A DNA stretch of 64,000 nucleotides from Brasilonema sp. CT11 (GCF_017982655.1 NZ_JABXYX010000027.1:1-64000), one strand, 5' to 3'. Positions 36,576 to 47,580 are shown, counted from the stretch's first letter. The notes: generated from the sequence alone by a model not told the origin. A program made the numbers and translations.

Positions 36576-38053
36576 ACAGAATCTCCAAAGGGTGGATCTA
36601 GTGGAATGATAAGACTGAATGTAGAACCTTTACCGAGTTTGCTTTTAAGTTCTACTCGACCGCCATGTGCTGTTGCGATCGCTCGTACGATAGACAATCC
36701 CAAACCAGCGCCCTCAGAACGACGGGGACTACTAGAACTACGAGCAAAGCGCTGGAAGATGCGTTCTTGGTCGGCTAGGGGAATACCAACGCCTGTGTCA
36801 CGCACCCAAAAACGAACCTTACCGTTCAAAAGCTCGCAACCAAGGGCAATGACATCTCCATCACTGGTGTACTGCGTAGCATTCTGAGCCAAATTCATGA
36901 TAGCCTGAGTCAGACGCTGGCGGTCAGCCACAATCAGCCCTACACCCTTGTTTTCCAAACGCCAGTCTCGCTGAGCTAAAGCTGTGGCTTTAGTATACAG
37001 TTCCCCAATCAGCAAACTAATATCCACCGTTTGTAGGTTTAAAAAATTCGGTTGCTCTGCCTTAGCAAGTAATAGTAAGTCATCGACAAAGCGACTCATG
37101 CGATCAAGCTCATCAGTCACTAATTCCACTGTTTCACGTCGTTCTTGGGGATCATCACCCAGTAGTTCCAAATGACCTCGGATAATTGTGATTGGCGTCC
37201 GCAGTTCATGACTTGCATCGTTGATGAAGTTTCGTTGGCTGGCGAAAGCAGTCTCAAGACGGTCTAACATCTGGTTGAACGTGATGGTAAGTTCGGCAAT
37301 TTGGTCTACTCCCTGCACGGGGATGCGTCGAGATAAGTCAGATTCGGTAATCAAGTGAGCTGTTTCGATGAGTAAGCGTAGGGGAGCCAATAACCGTCCA
37401 GCTACTACCCAAGCCAGCACCGATGCAATGGCTAGAACAGCTATTGTCACCTGAATAACGACGACAACTGCCTGGTTCACCTCCTGATGAGTGTCATTAT
37501 CAGAGTAAACGACCACAAACACACCCTGAGTTTTGCCTTTGAGTATCGGCTCAGCCGCATAGTAGATAGTATGACTTGAGGTGAACTCCTTACCTTGCTT
37601 GGGCTGTTTGAGTTTCTGCCAGTGTTCAATAACGGCTGAATTGCGTTGTAAAGCAATTGGCAAAGCTTGCGGACTCGATTTGTAAAATTTCCCATTCAAC
37701 AGCGTAATCAAAAACGTGTCCTCATGGGGAATGTTGCGGGACAAAAATACATCAAAAATGGCAGCAACATCATCCCCGAAAGGTTGAGCCGTGCTAGGGT
37801 TCCTCCCGTCGGTCAATCGTCTAAACTCTTTTACCTCCTTGGTGAGAAACTTGTCAACCTCCTGTTCGAGTCGGACAAGTAGAACCTGACGGATTGCCAG
37901 GATAGATACTAATGTGGAGAATGCCATCAGCGCAACATACCAGATCAAGATGCGTGTGCGAACGCCAAAGAAGATTGTGCGCCATCTAGGAAATCGGTTT
38001 TTCTTTATCATTTGAGCATTGTGATTGCTGCTGGTAAAGATTTTTGGAGCCAT
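36572..38053 (-). CDS. Membrane sensor histidine kinase
   Basis: About 493 residues from ATG 38053 (the frame opens at TTG 38080). Layout: membrane segment around 40-65 (ILIWYVALMAFSTLVSILAI), periplasmic sensor to about 190, second segment (VVVIQVTIAVLAIASVLAWVVAG), HAMP with LAPLRLLIETAHLI, HisKA DASHELRTPITIIRGH (phosphorylated His), then ATPase boxes NLAQNATQYTSDG, VRDTGVGIP and GAGLGLSIV. It autophosphorylates and passes phosphate to the response regulator encoded next. The signal is unknown; no cofactor motif is visible in the sensor region. Confidence 0.92.
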   Translation of the reverse strand: MAPKIFTSSNHNAQMIKKNRFPRWRTIFFGVRTRILIWYVALMAFSTLVSILAIRQVLLVRLEQEVDKFLTKEVKEFRRLTDGRNPSTAQPFGDDVAAIFDVFLSRNIPHEDTFLITLLNGKFYKSSPQALPIALQRNSAVIEHWQKLKQPKQGKEFTSSHTIYYAAEPILKGKTQGVFVVVYSDNDTHQEVNQAVVVVIQVTIAVLAIASVLAWVVAGRLLAPLRLLIETAHLITESDLSRRIPVQGVDQIAELTITFNQMLDRLETAFASQRNFINDASHELRTPITIIRGHLELLGDDPQERRETVELVTDELDRMSRFVDDLLLLAKAEQPNFLNLQTVDISLLIGELYTKATALAQRDWRLENKGVGLIVADRQRLTQAIMNLAQNATQYTSDGDVIALGCELLNGKVRFWVRDTGVGIPLADQERIFQRFARSSSSPRRSEGAGLGLSIVRAIATAHGGRVELKSKLGKGSTFSLIIPLDPPFGDSV

Positions 38054-38503
38054 GAGCCGATCAAGACGGTTGTATTGCAAAAATTCTTTGAGGATAGTAG
38101 ATCCTGTGAAGTGGGATTTCGTTATAAGTAATTGTAGCTATAAGCAGTTGACATAGATGACACTTTTACTAAATTAGCATCACTTCTTGCAACGCAAAAG
38201 TTATTTGGAACAAAGAACTCACCAACTCACCAATTCAGAACTTTTAAGAAATACGCTTAACGCTTTACAGGCAATAGAAAAAATCCTATTGTGTATTCTG
38301 TATTCTGCCTTGGGGCGTTCTGTGTTCTGCGTTGTTCTTAACTGCAAAGACTCATTGGACGGAAATACCACTCAAGAAAGACGTGAACACCGATCCAGCC
38401 ACTCTTTGTCCTCTTTCTACAATGGCGATATACGAACAAACTATACACTTGTTCTATCTGCACCTCACGTGCATCTAGAGTCACTCGCCCTCATATTAAG
38501 CCT
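38054..38503. other. clpB leader region
   Basis: No CIRCE palindrome (TTAGCACTC-N9-GAGTGCTAA) is found before clpB. A plus-strand frame crosses 38187-38573 into clpB but has no family likeness. The region includes GTGTATTCTGTATTCTGCC-like low-complexity sequence. Confidence 0.5.
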
Positions 38504-41122
38504 ATGCAACCAACTAATCCAAACCAATTTACAGAAAAAGCCTGGGAAGCGATCGCCCACACCCCAGATATAGCTAAACAATATCAACAACAGCAGATTG
38601 AAAGCGAACACTTGATGAAAGCACTGCTGGATCAAGAAGGACTAGCCAACGGTGTTTTTACCAAAGCGGGTGTGAATCTGCAAAAACTGCGCGACAAGAG
38701 CGAACAATTTATTCAAACTCAGCCCAAAGTCTCTGGTGGCAGCAGTTCTGTGTACTTAGGACGCAGTTTAGATACTCTTCTTGACCGCGCTGACGGTTAT
38801 CGTAAGGAGTTGCAAGACGAGTATATTTCTATTGAACACTTGCTGCTGGGTTACGCTAAAGATGACCGTTTCGGTAAGAAATTGTACCAAGAATTTGGGT
38901 TAGACGAAAGTAAGCTTAAAAATATTATTAAACAAATTCGTGGGAGCCAAAAAGTGACGGACCAAAATCCAGAAGGTAAATACCAATCACTGGAAAAATA
39001 TGGGCGTGACCTAACAGAAGCTGCCCGTCAAGGTAAACTTGACCCAGTGATTGGACGTGATGATGAAATTCGCCGCACAATTCAAATTCTCTCGCGTCGT
39101 ACCAAGAATAACCCTGTGTTGATTGGTGAACCAGGTGTTGGTAAAACTGCGATCGCCGAAGGACTGGCACAACGTATCATAGCTGGTGACGTACCCCAAT
39201 CTCTCAAAGACCGCAAACTCATAGGTTTAGATATGGGTGCTTTAATTGCGGGAGCAAAATTCCGGGGAGAATTTGAAGAACGCCTGAAAGCAGTCTTAAA
39301 AGAAGTAACTGAGTCGAACGGTAATATAGTTTTATTTATTGATGAAATTCATACCGTTGTTGGTGCTGGTGCGACTCAAGGCGCAATGGACGCAGGTAAC
39401 TTGTTAAAACCGATGTTGGCGCGGGGTGAATTGCGCTGTATTGGTGCGACAACTTTAGATGAGTACCGTAAATATATCGAAAAAGACGCTGCTTTGGAAA
39501 GACGCTTCCAGCAGGTTTATGTGGATCAACCCAGCGTGGAAGATACCATTTCCATTTTGCGCGGCTTGAAAGAACGGTATGAAGTTCACCACGGGGTAAA
39601 AATTTCTGATAGTTCTTTAGTTGCTGCTGCGACATTGTCGAGTCGCTATATTAGCGATCGCTTCTTACCAGACAAAGCAATTGACTTGGTAGACGAAGCT
39701 GCGGCACGCTTAAAAATGGAGATTACCTCCAAACCCGAAGAACTCGACGAAATCGACCGCAAAATTCTGCAACTAGAAATGGAGAAGCTGTCACTGCAAA
39801 AAGAAAGCAATGCAGCATCCAGAGAACGTCTAGAAAGACTAGAAAGAGAACTTGCAGATCTTAAAGAAGACCAAAGCACACTCAATGCTCAATGGCAGTC
39901 TGAAAAAGACATTATCACAAAAATTCAGTCTGTTAAAGAAGAAATTGACCGCGTCAACTTGGAAGTTCAACAAGCAGAACGCGACTACGACCTCAACCGC
40001 GCTGCTGAGTTAAAATACGGTAAGTTAACTAGTTTGCATCGCGATTTGGAAGCAGCAGAAACTGAACTTGCTCAAGCACAACGCAGTGGAAAATCTTTAT
40101 TGCGCGAGGAAGTCACTGAAGCTGACATTGCGGAAGTCATTTCTAAGTGGACGGGGATTCCCATCAGCAAGTTGGTGGAATCAGAGAAAGAAAAACTGCT
40201 GCACTTAGAAGATGAACTGCATCATCGCGTGGTTGGACAACAAGAAGCAGTCAGTGCTGTCGCAGATGCAATTCAACGTTCTCGTGCTGGACTTGCTGAT
40301 CCGAATCGTCCGATCGCAAGCTTTGTTTTCCTTGGTCCAACGGGTGTTGGTAAAACTGAACTCGCGAAAGCCTTGGCGTCTTATATGTTCGACACCGAAG
40401 AAGCGCTGGTGCGGATTGATATGTCCGAGTACATGGAGAAACACGCCGTTTCCAGACTTATCGGTGCGCCTCCAGGATACGTCGGTTACGATGAAGGCGG
40501 ACAACTTACCGAAGCAATTCGTCGTCGTCCCTACGCTGTGATTTTGTTCGACGAAATCGAAAAAGCACACCCAGATGTCTTTAACATCTTCCTGCAAATT
40601 CTTGATGATGGTCGAGTCACTGATGCTCAAGGACATACGGTAGATTTCAAGAATACCGTGATTATCATGACCAGCAACATTGGTTCGCAATATATTCTTG
40701 ATGTGTCAGGAGATGACTCACGTTATGATGAAATGCGCCACCGAGTGATGGAAGCAATGCGAAATAGCTTCCGTCCAGAGTTCCTCAACCGTATCGACGA
40801 AATTATCATCTTCCACAGTTTGCACAAACAAGAATTGCGCCGAATTGTGCAGTTGCAAGTTGTTAGACTGCAGCAAAGGTTGAGCGATCGCAAGATGTCT
40901 CTTAAACTTTCCGATGCAGCTCTTGACTTTTTAGCAGAAGTAGGATACGACCCAGTCTTCGGAGCACGTCCGCTGAAGCGAGCAATTCAACGCGAGTTAG
41001 AAACTCAGATTGCCAAAGCTATCTTGCGTGGCGAATTTAATGATGGGGATACCATCTTTGTAGATATCGAGAATGAGCGGCTTGCCTTCAAGCGCTTACC
41101 AGTGCAGGTGTTGACAACTTAA
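38504..41122 (+). CDS. clpB: ATP-dependent disaggregase ClpB
   Basis: An 872-residue Hsp100 protein, normal length. N domain (1-145) with two Clp repeats; NBD1 Walker [10 protein letters not shown], Walker [10 protein letters not shown] and [15 protein letters not shown]; middle coiled coil (about 405-530, [20 protein letters not shown]), characteristic of ClpB and absent from ClpC; NBD2 [31 protein letters not shown]; sensor region [15 protein letters not shown]. It pulls apart aggregated proteins with DnaK. Some cyanobacteria have two clpB genes; the lack of CIRCE and of a strong heat-shock motif suggests this could be the constitutive one, but that is uncertain. Confidence 0.96.
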   Translation: MQPTNPNQFTEKAWEAIAHTPDIAKQYQQQQIESEHLMKALLDQEGLANGVFTKAGVNLQKLRDKSEQFIQTQPKVSGGSSSVYLGRSLDTLLDRADGYRKELQDEYISIEHLLLGYAKDDRFGKKLYQEFGLDESKLKNIIKQIRGSQKVTDQNPEGKYQSLEKYGRDLTEAARQGKLDPVIGRDDEIRRTIQILSRRTKNNPVLIGEPGVGKTAIAEGLAQRIIAGDVPQSLKDRKLIGLDMGALIAGAKFRGEFEERLKAVLKEVTESNGNIVLFIDEIHTVVGAGATQGAMDAGNLLKPMLARGELRCIGATTLDEYRKYIEKDAALERRFQQVYVDQPSVEDTISILRGLKERYEVHHGVKISDSSLVAAATLSSRYISDRFLPDKAIDLVDEAAARLKMEITSKPEELDEIDRKILQLEMEKLSLQKESNAASRERLERLERELADLKEDQSTLNAQWQSEKDIITKIQSVKEEIDRVNLEVQQAERDYDLNRAAELKYGKLTSLHRDLEAAETELAQAQRSGKSLLREEVTEADIAEVISKWTGIPISKLVESEKEKLLHLEDELHHRVVGQQEAVSAVADAIQRSRAGLADPNRPIASFVFLGPTGVGKTELAKALASYMFDTEEALVRIDMSEYMEKHAVSRLIGAPPGYVGYDEGGQLTEAIRRRPYAVILFDEIEKAHPDVFNIFLQILDDGRVTDAQGHTVDFKNTVIIMTSNIGSQYILDVSGDDSRYDEMRHRVMEAMRNSFRPEFLNRIDEIIIFHSLHKQELRRIVQLQVVRLQQRLSDRKMSLKLSDAALDFLAEVGYDPVFGARPLKRAIQRELETQIAKAILRGEFNDGDTIFVDIENERLAFKRLPVQVLTT

Positions 41123-41144
41123 TTAGCTGAAGAAAAAATCTTAT

Positions 41145-41186
41145 GCAAAGGTGCAAAATTTGATCAGAGCGCCTTTGCGTTTTTTT
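41145..41186 (+). terminator. clpB terminator
   Basis: GCAAAGGTGC (41145-41154) pairs with GCGCCTTTGC (41169-41178), one G-T pair, followed by G and seven T. Confidence 0.85.
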
Positions 41187-41695
41187 GTATGGAAATCATG
41201 CTAAAGATCGCGAGGAGGCTTATCGCTTTTCTGATACCAATTCTCCATGATAGCTTGCGTGGCGTAGCCATAGATGCACTTAATATTTATTAAACGAACC
41301 GCCAAGACGAGCCAGCGCTACAGGTGCCTCAAGTCGGGGAACCCTTTCGGCAGTCGCTCATGGGGGAAACCCCCAAGACCGCGCTGCCTCACCACAGCAC
41401 TGGCTCCCCTTAGCTTTGGTCAAATTAACCACGGAAAAGGAGGTCGTGGCTTCTATTTCCTAGACTCCAATGGGCATAACTTGAAACTGTTAACTCGTGC
41501 ATAATATTGCATAAACCAACAAAATTATAACTTTGGACTGATGACAATTAATTAAGTCATACTAACGTGTGACTTACATCACTTTTTTTTATAACTGAAG
41601 ATAAGTTCCAACTGTTTCTTATGAAAGATGAATAAAAAGTATTGCATAAGTTTAAATAGAACGCATAAAGAAAAGACACGAAAGGAGACAAAATA
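41187..41695. repeat. Intergenic with GC-rich repeat block
   Basis: The part from about 41300 to 41415 contains GCCTCAAGTCGGGGAACCC, TTTCGGCAGTCGC, ACCGCGCTGCCTCACC and ACTGGCTCCCC pieces, the same mosaic as at 14440-14560. The rest is AT-rich and leads into the GlsB-like gene. No gene is supported. Confidence 0.5.
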
Positions 41696-41965
41696 ATGAA
41701 TCTTATTGCTTGGGTCGTTTTAGGTATTCTAGCTGGCGCTATTGCAAAAGCAATCTATCCTGGTTATCAAGGTGGCGGAATATTATCGACAATAGTTCTA
41801 GGTATTGTTGGTGCTTTCGTTGGTGGAACATTGGTTAACGTACTGCAAACTGGAACATTCACACTAACTACTGCAACCTTGAGTATTCCTGGTTTGTTCG
41901 TTGCAGTATTAGGCGCGATGATTGCTATTTTCTTGTACTATCAATTTTCCCGCAGAGCATTATAA
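41696..41965 (+). CDS. GlsB/YeaQ/YmgE-family membrane protein
   Basis: An 89-residue protein with three hydrophobic segments and the glycine pattern of the transglycosylase-associated family: AWVVLGILAGAIAKAIYPGYQGGG, TIVLGIVGAFVGGTLV and GLFVAVLGAMIAIFLYYQ. Members are small inner-membrane proteins often raised in stationary phase or osmotic stress; biochemical activity is unproven. ATG 41696 follows AAAGGAGAC. Confidence 0.85.
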   Translation: MNLIAWVVLGILAGAIAKAIYPGYQGGGILSTIVLGIVGAFVGGTLVNVLQTGTFTLTTATLSIPGLFVAVLGAMIAIFLYYQFSRRAL

Positions 41966-42057
41966 AGAATCATTTATTATTTTTCAACGAATAGATTTCA
42001 CAAAAAAGAATTTTTGCAGCATTTACCATATTGTGAAGAGCTTTGGCTTAAAAAGAC

Positions 42058-42080
42058 ATTCCCAGGCTCAACCTGGGAAT
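42058..42080. repeat. Single outer-type hairpin
   Basis: ATTCCCAGG (42058-42066) and CCTGGGAAT (42072-42080) with a 5-base loop, further embraced by GAC and GTC. It resembles the outer hairpins of the composite elements and lies between the convergent GlsB-like and ilvC genes, 53 bases from the ilvC stop, where it could act as a shared 3' hairpin. Confidence 0.6.
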
Positions 42081-42132
42081 AAGTCTAAAAAAGATAATAA
42101 TCTAAGTCCAAAGATTGTGCATCTACGGTTAA

Positions 42133-43125
42133 TTACTTCTTCAGCCAACTGAACATAGCGCGTAAATCTTTGCCCACCTCTTCAACACGATGTTCAGCTT
42201 CTTGACGACGCATAGCAGTAAATCCAGGTTTACCAGATTGGTTTTCTAAAACAAATTCCCGTGCAAATTGACCAGATTGAATTTCTTGGAGAATTTTGCG
42301 CATTTCTGCCTTGGTTTGTTCATTCACAATCCGAGGTCCACGGGTATAATCGCCATATTCAGCGGTATTGGAAATACTGTCGCGCATTTTAGCTAAACCG
42401 CCTTCCACAACCAAATCAACAATCAATTTGACTTCGTGGAGGCATTCAAAATAAGCTAACTCTGGTTGATAACCAGCTTCCACCAAAGTTTCAAAACCAG
42501 CTTTAATCAAAGCACTTAAACCACCGCACAGAACTGCTTGTTCACCAAACAAATCGGTTTCGGTTTCCTCGCGGAAAGTTGTTTCGAGAATACCAGCGCG
42601 GGTTCCACCGATACCTTTAGCATATGCCATTGCGCGATCGCGTGCCTGACCACTCGCATCCTGAAACACCGCAAACAAACAGGGTACACCTTCCCCTTGT
42701 TCATAAGTCCGGCGTACTAGGTGTCCTGGTCCTTTAGGTGCAACCATCACTACATCTACGTTCTCAGGTGGGACAACTTGACCAAAATGAATATTAAAGC
42801 CGTGGGCAAATAATAAAACATTTCCTTCTTCCAAATTGGGTTCAATGTCGTTTTTATAAACCGTTTTTTGCACTTCATCTGGCAACAAAATCATAATGAA
42901 GTCAGCGGCTTTAACAGCATCGGCAACATTTTTCACGGTTAACCCAGCAGCTTCAGCTTTCGCCGCTGACTTACTACCCGGATATAGTCCGACAATCACG
43001 TTCAGACCACTATCTTTAAGATTAAGGGCGTGGGCGTGACCTTGGGAACCATAGCCAATTATGGCGATGGTTTTTTGTGCCAAAAGGTCTAAATTTCCGT
43101 CTTCGTCATAGTACATCCGGGCCAT
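42133..43125 (-). CDS. ilvC: Ketol-acid reductoisomerase (class I)
   Basis: A 330-residue class I enzyme (start ATG 43125, giving the usual [15 protein letters not shown]). NADPH site [18 protein letters not shown] with phosphate-binding Ser residues in YPGSKSA, then the knotted catalytic domain with [33 protein letters not shown] (Mg ligands D and E) and [14 protein letters not shown]. It converts acetolactate and acetohydroxybutyrate to dihydroxy acids for valine, leucine and isoleucine. No other ilv gene is in the window. Confidence 0.97.
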   Translation of the reverse strand: MARMYYDEDGNLDLLAQKTIAIIGYGSQGHAHALNLKDSGLNVIVGLYPGSKSAAKAEAAGLTVKNVADAVKAADFIMILLPDEVQKTVYKNDIEPNLEEGNVLLFAHGFNIHFGQVVPPENVDVVMVAPKGPGHLVRRTYEQGEGVPCLFAVFQDASGQARDRAMAYAKGIGGTRAGILETTFREETETDLFGEQAVLCGGLSALIKAGFETLVEAGYQPELAYFECLHEVKLIVDLVVEGGLAKMRDSISNTAEYGDYTRGPRIVNEQTKAEMRKILQEIQSGQFAREFVLENQSGKPGFTAMRRQEAEHRVEEVGKDLRAMFSWLKK

Positions 43126-43205
43126 AATAGCTTCTCCAGTCAGCAAGCGTCCTGATTGATTGCAAGTTTATAATCTTACCGCAAAACTTGACCAAAACTC
43201 CTAAT

Positions 43206-43829
43206 TCATAAGCTAGCCAGCATCCATCCTAGTGCTAATCCAAAGGCTGCAGTTCCAGTCAAAACAGCCATAGCAGCATTGAAACTATTTAAATATTTGT
43301 TTAACCTTGTGGCGGCTTTGTTGAAAATCACTACTAAATTGCAATACAAAACTAAACGGATAATCACTTGCCAACCGATTATCATCCACAGCAAAATTAC
43401 CAAAATAACTGTTAAAGCTGGAGCTACAATTCCACGGGTACTTATTACATCAAGCAATAGAAAAGCGAATAATAAAATATTTATACAATACATAATTATT
43501 GTAAACTCTGAAACCTTTGGCAAATGTAAAATAGATAAACTAATAGCTAAAAGAGAACGTGAAAAAACTAAAAATAGTACCAATCTCCAAGTAGTCTTAG
43601 AAAGACGCCTAGAAATAATAGAAGCTAAAGGAAAAATAGCAAAATAAATGACTGTAGGCACAGAAACAACAGAAGATTGTTTGATTAACCAGCCGTCAAA
43701 AGCACTGACACTAAAAAAAGCAATTAACCAAACCCACATTTTGGATGTCGGACGAGTGAAAATTTTGTAAAAGTATTTAAGGAAATTAAGGAAATTAATG
43801 TTGCCTCTCGTTGCTTTAAAAGGGAACAT
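43206..43829 (-). CDS. Multi-pass membrane protein, unknown
   Basis: A 207-residue protein with five or six membrane helices (KMWVWLIAFFSVSAF, TVIYFAIFPLASII, WRLVLFLVFSRSLLAISLSIL, FTIIMYCINILLFAFLLL, APALTVILVILLWMIIGWQ, NAAMAVLTGTAAFGLALGWML). No family signature is recognised. It lies 80 bases upstream of ilvC on the same strand but unrelated in sense, and its AT content is above that of ilvC. Confidence 0.55.
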   Translation of the reverse strand: MFPFKATRGNINFLNFLKYFYKIFTRPTSKMWVWLIAFFSVSAFDGWLIKQSSVVSVPTVIYFAIFPLASIISRRLSKTTWRLVLFLVFSRSLLAISLSILHLPKVSEFTIIMYCINILLFAFLLLDVISTRGIVAPALTVILVILLWMIIGWQVIIRLVLYCNLVVIFNKAATRLNKYLNSFNAAMAVLTGTAAFGLALGWMLASL

Positions 43830-44212
43830 AGTTTTTTAATTAGATGTTGGTTAAAATTTTTACAAGTAAAATATTCTTCACTCTTGATCCAAGCATATAT
43901 AGCGAACTCATGCGGTTTCTCAAAGTGTTTTTGGACGTATAATACAGCACACAAGTTAATATCAATTGAGTAATACAATAGTTTTTATTAAAGATTTTTT
44001 CTTGAGGTAAAAGGTTGTCAAGCAGATTATATAAGATTTTGGCAGTCAGAAAAGATAACAATATTTGTGAGCTTGAACAAAAAAATATCAGCTTCTTTTA
44101 TAGAGCTGATATGATACAACTTTGTATTTTAGATTCAGGTAAGATACCCAAATTTCGTCCGGAAAATATTTTGTATTGGGTTACTATGACTAAGCAAGGC
44201 AAGGTAATGTTT
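43830..44212. other. Intergenic, no gene seen
   Basis: Very AT-rich. Frames on both strands (43724-44251) are short, mutually overlapping and without family likeness. It would hold the promoter of the minus-strand membrane protein. Confidence 0.5.
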
Positions 44213-45079
44213 TTAGATTTCGCGATCTATTCTTTGCACTTCTTCATCTGATAATTTCACATCAACAGCATGTACTGTGTCTTCAATGCTGGAAGTTTTG
44301 CTTGCGCCAGGAATAGGCAATATCGCAGGCGATTTAGCACGCAACCAAGCCAGGACAATATTATAGACTGATACGCCTTTTTCTTTGGCAAGTTTGGCGA
44401 TCGCCCCAATATCTTCCAAGCCATCATGGCGACGCCTACCGCCATAAGGACTCCAAGGTAGAAATGTCAAACTCTCATGCTGACAATACTCCAATACGCC
44501 ATCAAATTCTGGCTGACGTTGCCAAGGGTTGTATTGATTTTGCACGGAGACAATATCAACCACATCCCGTGCCCGTTTTATTTGTTCCACAGAAAAATTG
44601 GAAACTCCCACGAACCGAATCATTCCCGCATCCACAGCTTCTTTGGCTGGTGCGAGGGATTCCTCTATGGTATAACTTTTATCTGGTGAGTGATATTGCC
44701 ACAAATCAATCGGTTTTTTACCGCCCAAAGCCTCAAAGCTGATGCGGATGGTTTCGCGTAAATGCTGTGGGTTACCGTTGGGTGTCCAATTTCCATTTGG
44801 GCGCATTAAGCCGCCTTTGGTTGCGACAACAACATGACTCACATCGCCTTTGTAGGATTCTAAAGCTTGGTGAATCAATCGCTCATTGTGGTGCTTGTCG
44901 CTTTCATCTTTGCAGTAAGAGTCGGCTGTGTCAATGAACGTGATACCCAAATCCAGGGCACGATGGATAACATCAATTGACTGTGACTCTGGGGGACGAT
45001 TGCTTATTGACATTGGCATAGCCCCTAAACCAATTGCACTTACAGAGATACTTGTTTTGCCTAGCTGTTTTGTTTCCAT
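44213..45079 (-). CDS. Aldo/keto reductase
   Basis: A 288-residue NADPH-dependent oxidoreductase with a (beta/alpha)8 barrel, from ATG 45079 (METKQLGKTSISVSAIGLGAMPMS); the frame extends 16 codons further. The catalytic set is visible: Asp and Tyr in FIDTADSYCKD, Lys in VVATKGG, His in LWQYHSPD, and the coenzyme loop in PIPGASKTSSIEDT. Substrate is not evident; family members act on aldehydes and sugars. It is followed at lower coordinates by the AT-rich gap and stands alone. Confidence 0.88.
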   Translation of the reverse strand: METKQLGKTSISVSAIGLGAMPMSISNRPPESQSIDVIHRALDLGITFIDTADSYCKDESDKHHNERLIHQALESYKGDVSHVVVATKGGLMRPNGNWTPNGNPQHLRETIRISFEALGGKKPIDLWQYHSPDKSYTIEESLAPAKEAVDAGMIRFVGVSNFSVEQIKRARDVVDIVSVQNQYNPWQRQPEFDGVLEYCQHESLTFLPWSPYGGRRRHDGLEDIGAIAKLAKEKGVSVYNIVLAWLRAKSPAILPIPGASKTSSIEDTVHAVDVKLSDEEVQRIDREI

Positions 45080-45225
45080 GTTTCTCGCTTTCGTTTCTGC
45101 GTTATTAATTGGATGATAACTTCGCATTAAGAGGCTAAGAAAAACTCTGTATTTTTACCTCTGGCACGAGAGGTAGAAGAAAAGGGGCGTTGCATATCTG
45201 CAGGATGATTTCATTTTATAAATAA

Positions 45226-47580
45226 CTATTCAGCTTCACCAATAAAAATGAATGCTGCCCAATCACTCGGATTAGGATACTTCTTTCTAGTTTCCAACAT
45301 CGCCTGCCTTAACGCATGCGCTTTGTCATGATTCTTTTCTAACTGACGATAAAACTCAGGCATCAAAAATGCCGTAGATTCATCCGGTACACGCCACAAA
45401 GATGCGACAATACTGGGAGTACCAGCAGTGATGAACGCACGTGGCAAACCAATCACACCATCTCCAGTGATGCGTCCCCAGCCAGTATCGCAAGCACTCA
45501 ACACAACTAACTCGGCATTTAACTTTAACTTTAAAACATCATTGGCGCTGAGCAAACCATCATCATTACCAGAAGGAGCGAGCGCTACTACTCCTGGTAT
45601 TCCTGGCTCATCTATATTATCGAGTAAACCGTGAGTCGCCAGGTGAATAATTCTTGCTCTCACCATTTGTTGTTCAACAGCAGCTTTGGTTGCTCCTTTC
45701 CCCGTCAGCGGTTGAGTGTTTAACAGTTTAGCAATAATATTCGCTTCTGTTTCTGTTCCCGGTAAAGGATCGAGTTGTTTTGCTGGTTCCCCATTAAGAG
45801 CAACCTTGGGCATTGTGGGATTACCGACAATTAAGACTGAGTTTTTTTGAGCAGCTTGCTGTAATTTCAGTCGCTTTTGGTGAGTGAGTTCAAGTACTTG
45901 AACTGAGGGAGCTATTAATATAGTATGTTTTTCAATCAGGAATTTGTCATTCTCGTCTTGCAAAGCAGCGAAAGGAACCAAGAAGAGGGATTCATGGGGG
46001 ATGAAGATAACACGGGAGTCAGAATTAGTCGGTAGTTCTTGAGCAATGGGTTGAATCAGTAACTGGTACATTTGCTTGAGACAACTGTTACCCCGACAGC
46101 CCAGAGAACGTACTGTCTCTGTAGTGTCTGCTGTCGTTTCTGGTGAAGATGTGTTATCTGTTGTTGTTTTGAGAGTAGAACGAGTCTGGCGAACCAAGTT
46201 AGTAATCGCATTATTTGCCACGCCGCGCCCTTCAGCCAAAGTTGCAGCAGCAGCGCGTGTATCCTCTGCGACATTGCCTAACTTGGTGTTTTTGATGTCA
46301 ACTTTGTGGAAGGTAATTTCGCCAGTTGGTTTGATAACCCAAATATATAAGTCATTCCAAGCAATTGAATATTCAACCAGAGTAGCGTTTTGTTGTTTGG
46401 CAATTTGTTGGATTCGCTCAATATTAGGTGGAGCAGATGAATTCGATTGTTGACGACTAGCAAGTAACTCTGCAAAAGCTCGTGCTCTACCACGTTCAGC
46501 GATTTCCAGGGCTTGTGTTGTTTGATTTTGAGCAATGAGAGCTTGTTGCAGCAGGCGATAGCTCATAGCTTGGGTTTCAAAGATGGAGACTTTGAATGCG
46601 TCGTTATCACCTAAGCTAGCTCGCATGAATTCCCAGACTGCAATTGCTTTACGGAGGTTTGTTTCGGCGGCTTTTGGGTTGTTAGAATCGAGCAGGGCAT
46701 ATCCTAGATTGTTTAGAGAATTCCCCTCACCTTGTTTATCACCGATAGCTCTGGCAATTACCAAACTCTGCTGCTGGTACTGTATCGCCTGTTTGTAGTC
46801 TCCGAGTGAGCGGTAAGCAAGTCCCAGATTGCCCAGAGATTTCCCCTCACTTTCTTTATCACCAATAGTCCTGGTGATCGCCAAACTCTGCTGATGGTAC
46901 TGTATCGCCACTTTGTAGTCTCCGAGTGAGTAGTAAGCATTTCCCAGATTGCCCAGAGATTTCCCCTCACTTTCTTTATCACCAATAGCTTTGGCGATCG
47001 CCAACCACTGCTGATGGTACTGTATCGCCACTTTGTAGTCTCCGAGTGAGTAGTAAACAAGTCCCAGATTGCCTAGAGAATTCCCCTCACTTTGTTTATT
47101 ACCGATAGCTTTGGCGATCGCCAAACTCTGCTGATGGTACTGTATCGCCACTTTGTAGTCACCGAGTAAGCGGTAAGCAAGTCCCAGATTGTTTAGAGAT
47201 TTCCCCTCAGTTTGTTTATCACCGATAGCTTTGGTGATCGCCAAACTCTGCTGATAGTACTGTATCGCCACTTTGTAGTCACCGAGTGAGTAGTAAGCAA
47301 GTCCCAGATTGTTTAGAGATTTCCCCTCACTGAGTTTATCTTTGATGCTTTGGTAAATCTTCAATGCTTGCTGGTAAGAACGCAACGCTGCTTGAAACTG
47401 GCTGGTTTTATACTGTTGATCACCTTGCTCTTTGAATTTGTCTGCTTCTTCTTTGAGGGAATTTGTGCTTTGAGCTAATACCCGCATTGACACAGGTAGC
47501 ACTCCTGTAGAGATGAAAGGTGCTGTGCTACTGGCGAGCAGTGCTACCAATGTTGCAAGGCTAATACTTTTCAACTGCAT
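45226..47580 (-). CDS. Exported TPR-CHAT protease-like protein
   Basis: A 784-residue protein with a signal peptide (about 1-36, ISLATLVALLASSTAPFIS). From about 42 to 310 there are seven TPR units, six of 40 residues and nearly identical at DNA level (LGDYKVAIQYHQQSLAIAKAIGDK pattern). The C-terminal CHAT domain (about 490-784) keeps the catalytic pair: His in IIHLATHG (His649/650) and Cys in VVLSACDTGWG (Cys697), plus AFITAGTPSIVASLWRVPD. It is the last gene of a four-gene minus-strand cluster, 14 bases after DUF928. The signal peptide places the protease outside the inner membrane. Substrate is unknown. Confidence 0.88.
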   Translation of the reverse strand: MQLKSISLATLVALLASSTAPFISTGVLPVSMRVLAQSTNSLKEEADKFKEQGDQQYKTSQFQAALRSYQQALKIYQSIKDKLSEGKSLNNLGLAYYSLGDYKVAIQYYQQSLAITKAIGDKQTEGKSLNNLGLAYRLLGDYKVAIQYHQQSLAIAKAIGNKQSEGNSLGNLGLVYYSLGDYKVAIQYHQQWLAIAKAIGDKESEGKSLGNLGNAYYSLGDYKVAIQYHQQSLAITRTIGDKESEGKSLGNLGLAYRSLGDYKQAIQYQQQSLVIARAIGDKQGEGNSLNNLGYALLDSNNPKAAETNLRKAIAVWEFMRASLGDNDAFKVSIFETQAMSYRLLQQALIAQNQTTQALEIAERGRARAFAELLASRQQSNSSAPPNIERIQQIAKQQNATLVEYSIAWNDLYIWVIKPTGEITFHKVDIKNTKLGNVAEDTRAAAATLAEGRGVANNAITNLVRQTRSTLKTTTDNTSSPETTADTTETVRSLGCRGNSCLKQMYQLLIQPIAQELPTNSDSRVIFIPHESLFLVPFAALQDENDKFLIEKHTILIAPSVQVLELTHQKRLKLQQAAQKNSVLIVGNPTMPKVALNGEPAKQLDPLPGTETEANIIAKLLNTQPLTGKGATKAAVEQQMVRARIIHLATHGLLDNIDEPGIPGVVALAPSGNDDGLLSANDVLKLKLNAELVVLSACDTGWGRITGDGVIGLPRAFITAGTPSIVASLWRVPDESTAFLMPEFYRQLEKNHDKAHALRQAMLETRKKYPNPSDWAAFIFIGEAE

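Noticed and set aside
38054-38503. CIRCE heat-shock operator before clpB
   Set aside because: No TTAGCACTC-N9-GAGTGCTAA or close variant found.
38187-38573. 128-residue plus-strand frame before clpB
   Set aside because: Overlaps the clpB start by 70 bases, has no family likeness and low-complexity parts.
43724-44251. Three short frames on both strands
   Set aside because: AT-rich, mutually overlapping, no family likeness.
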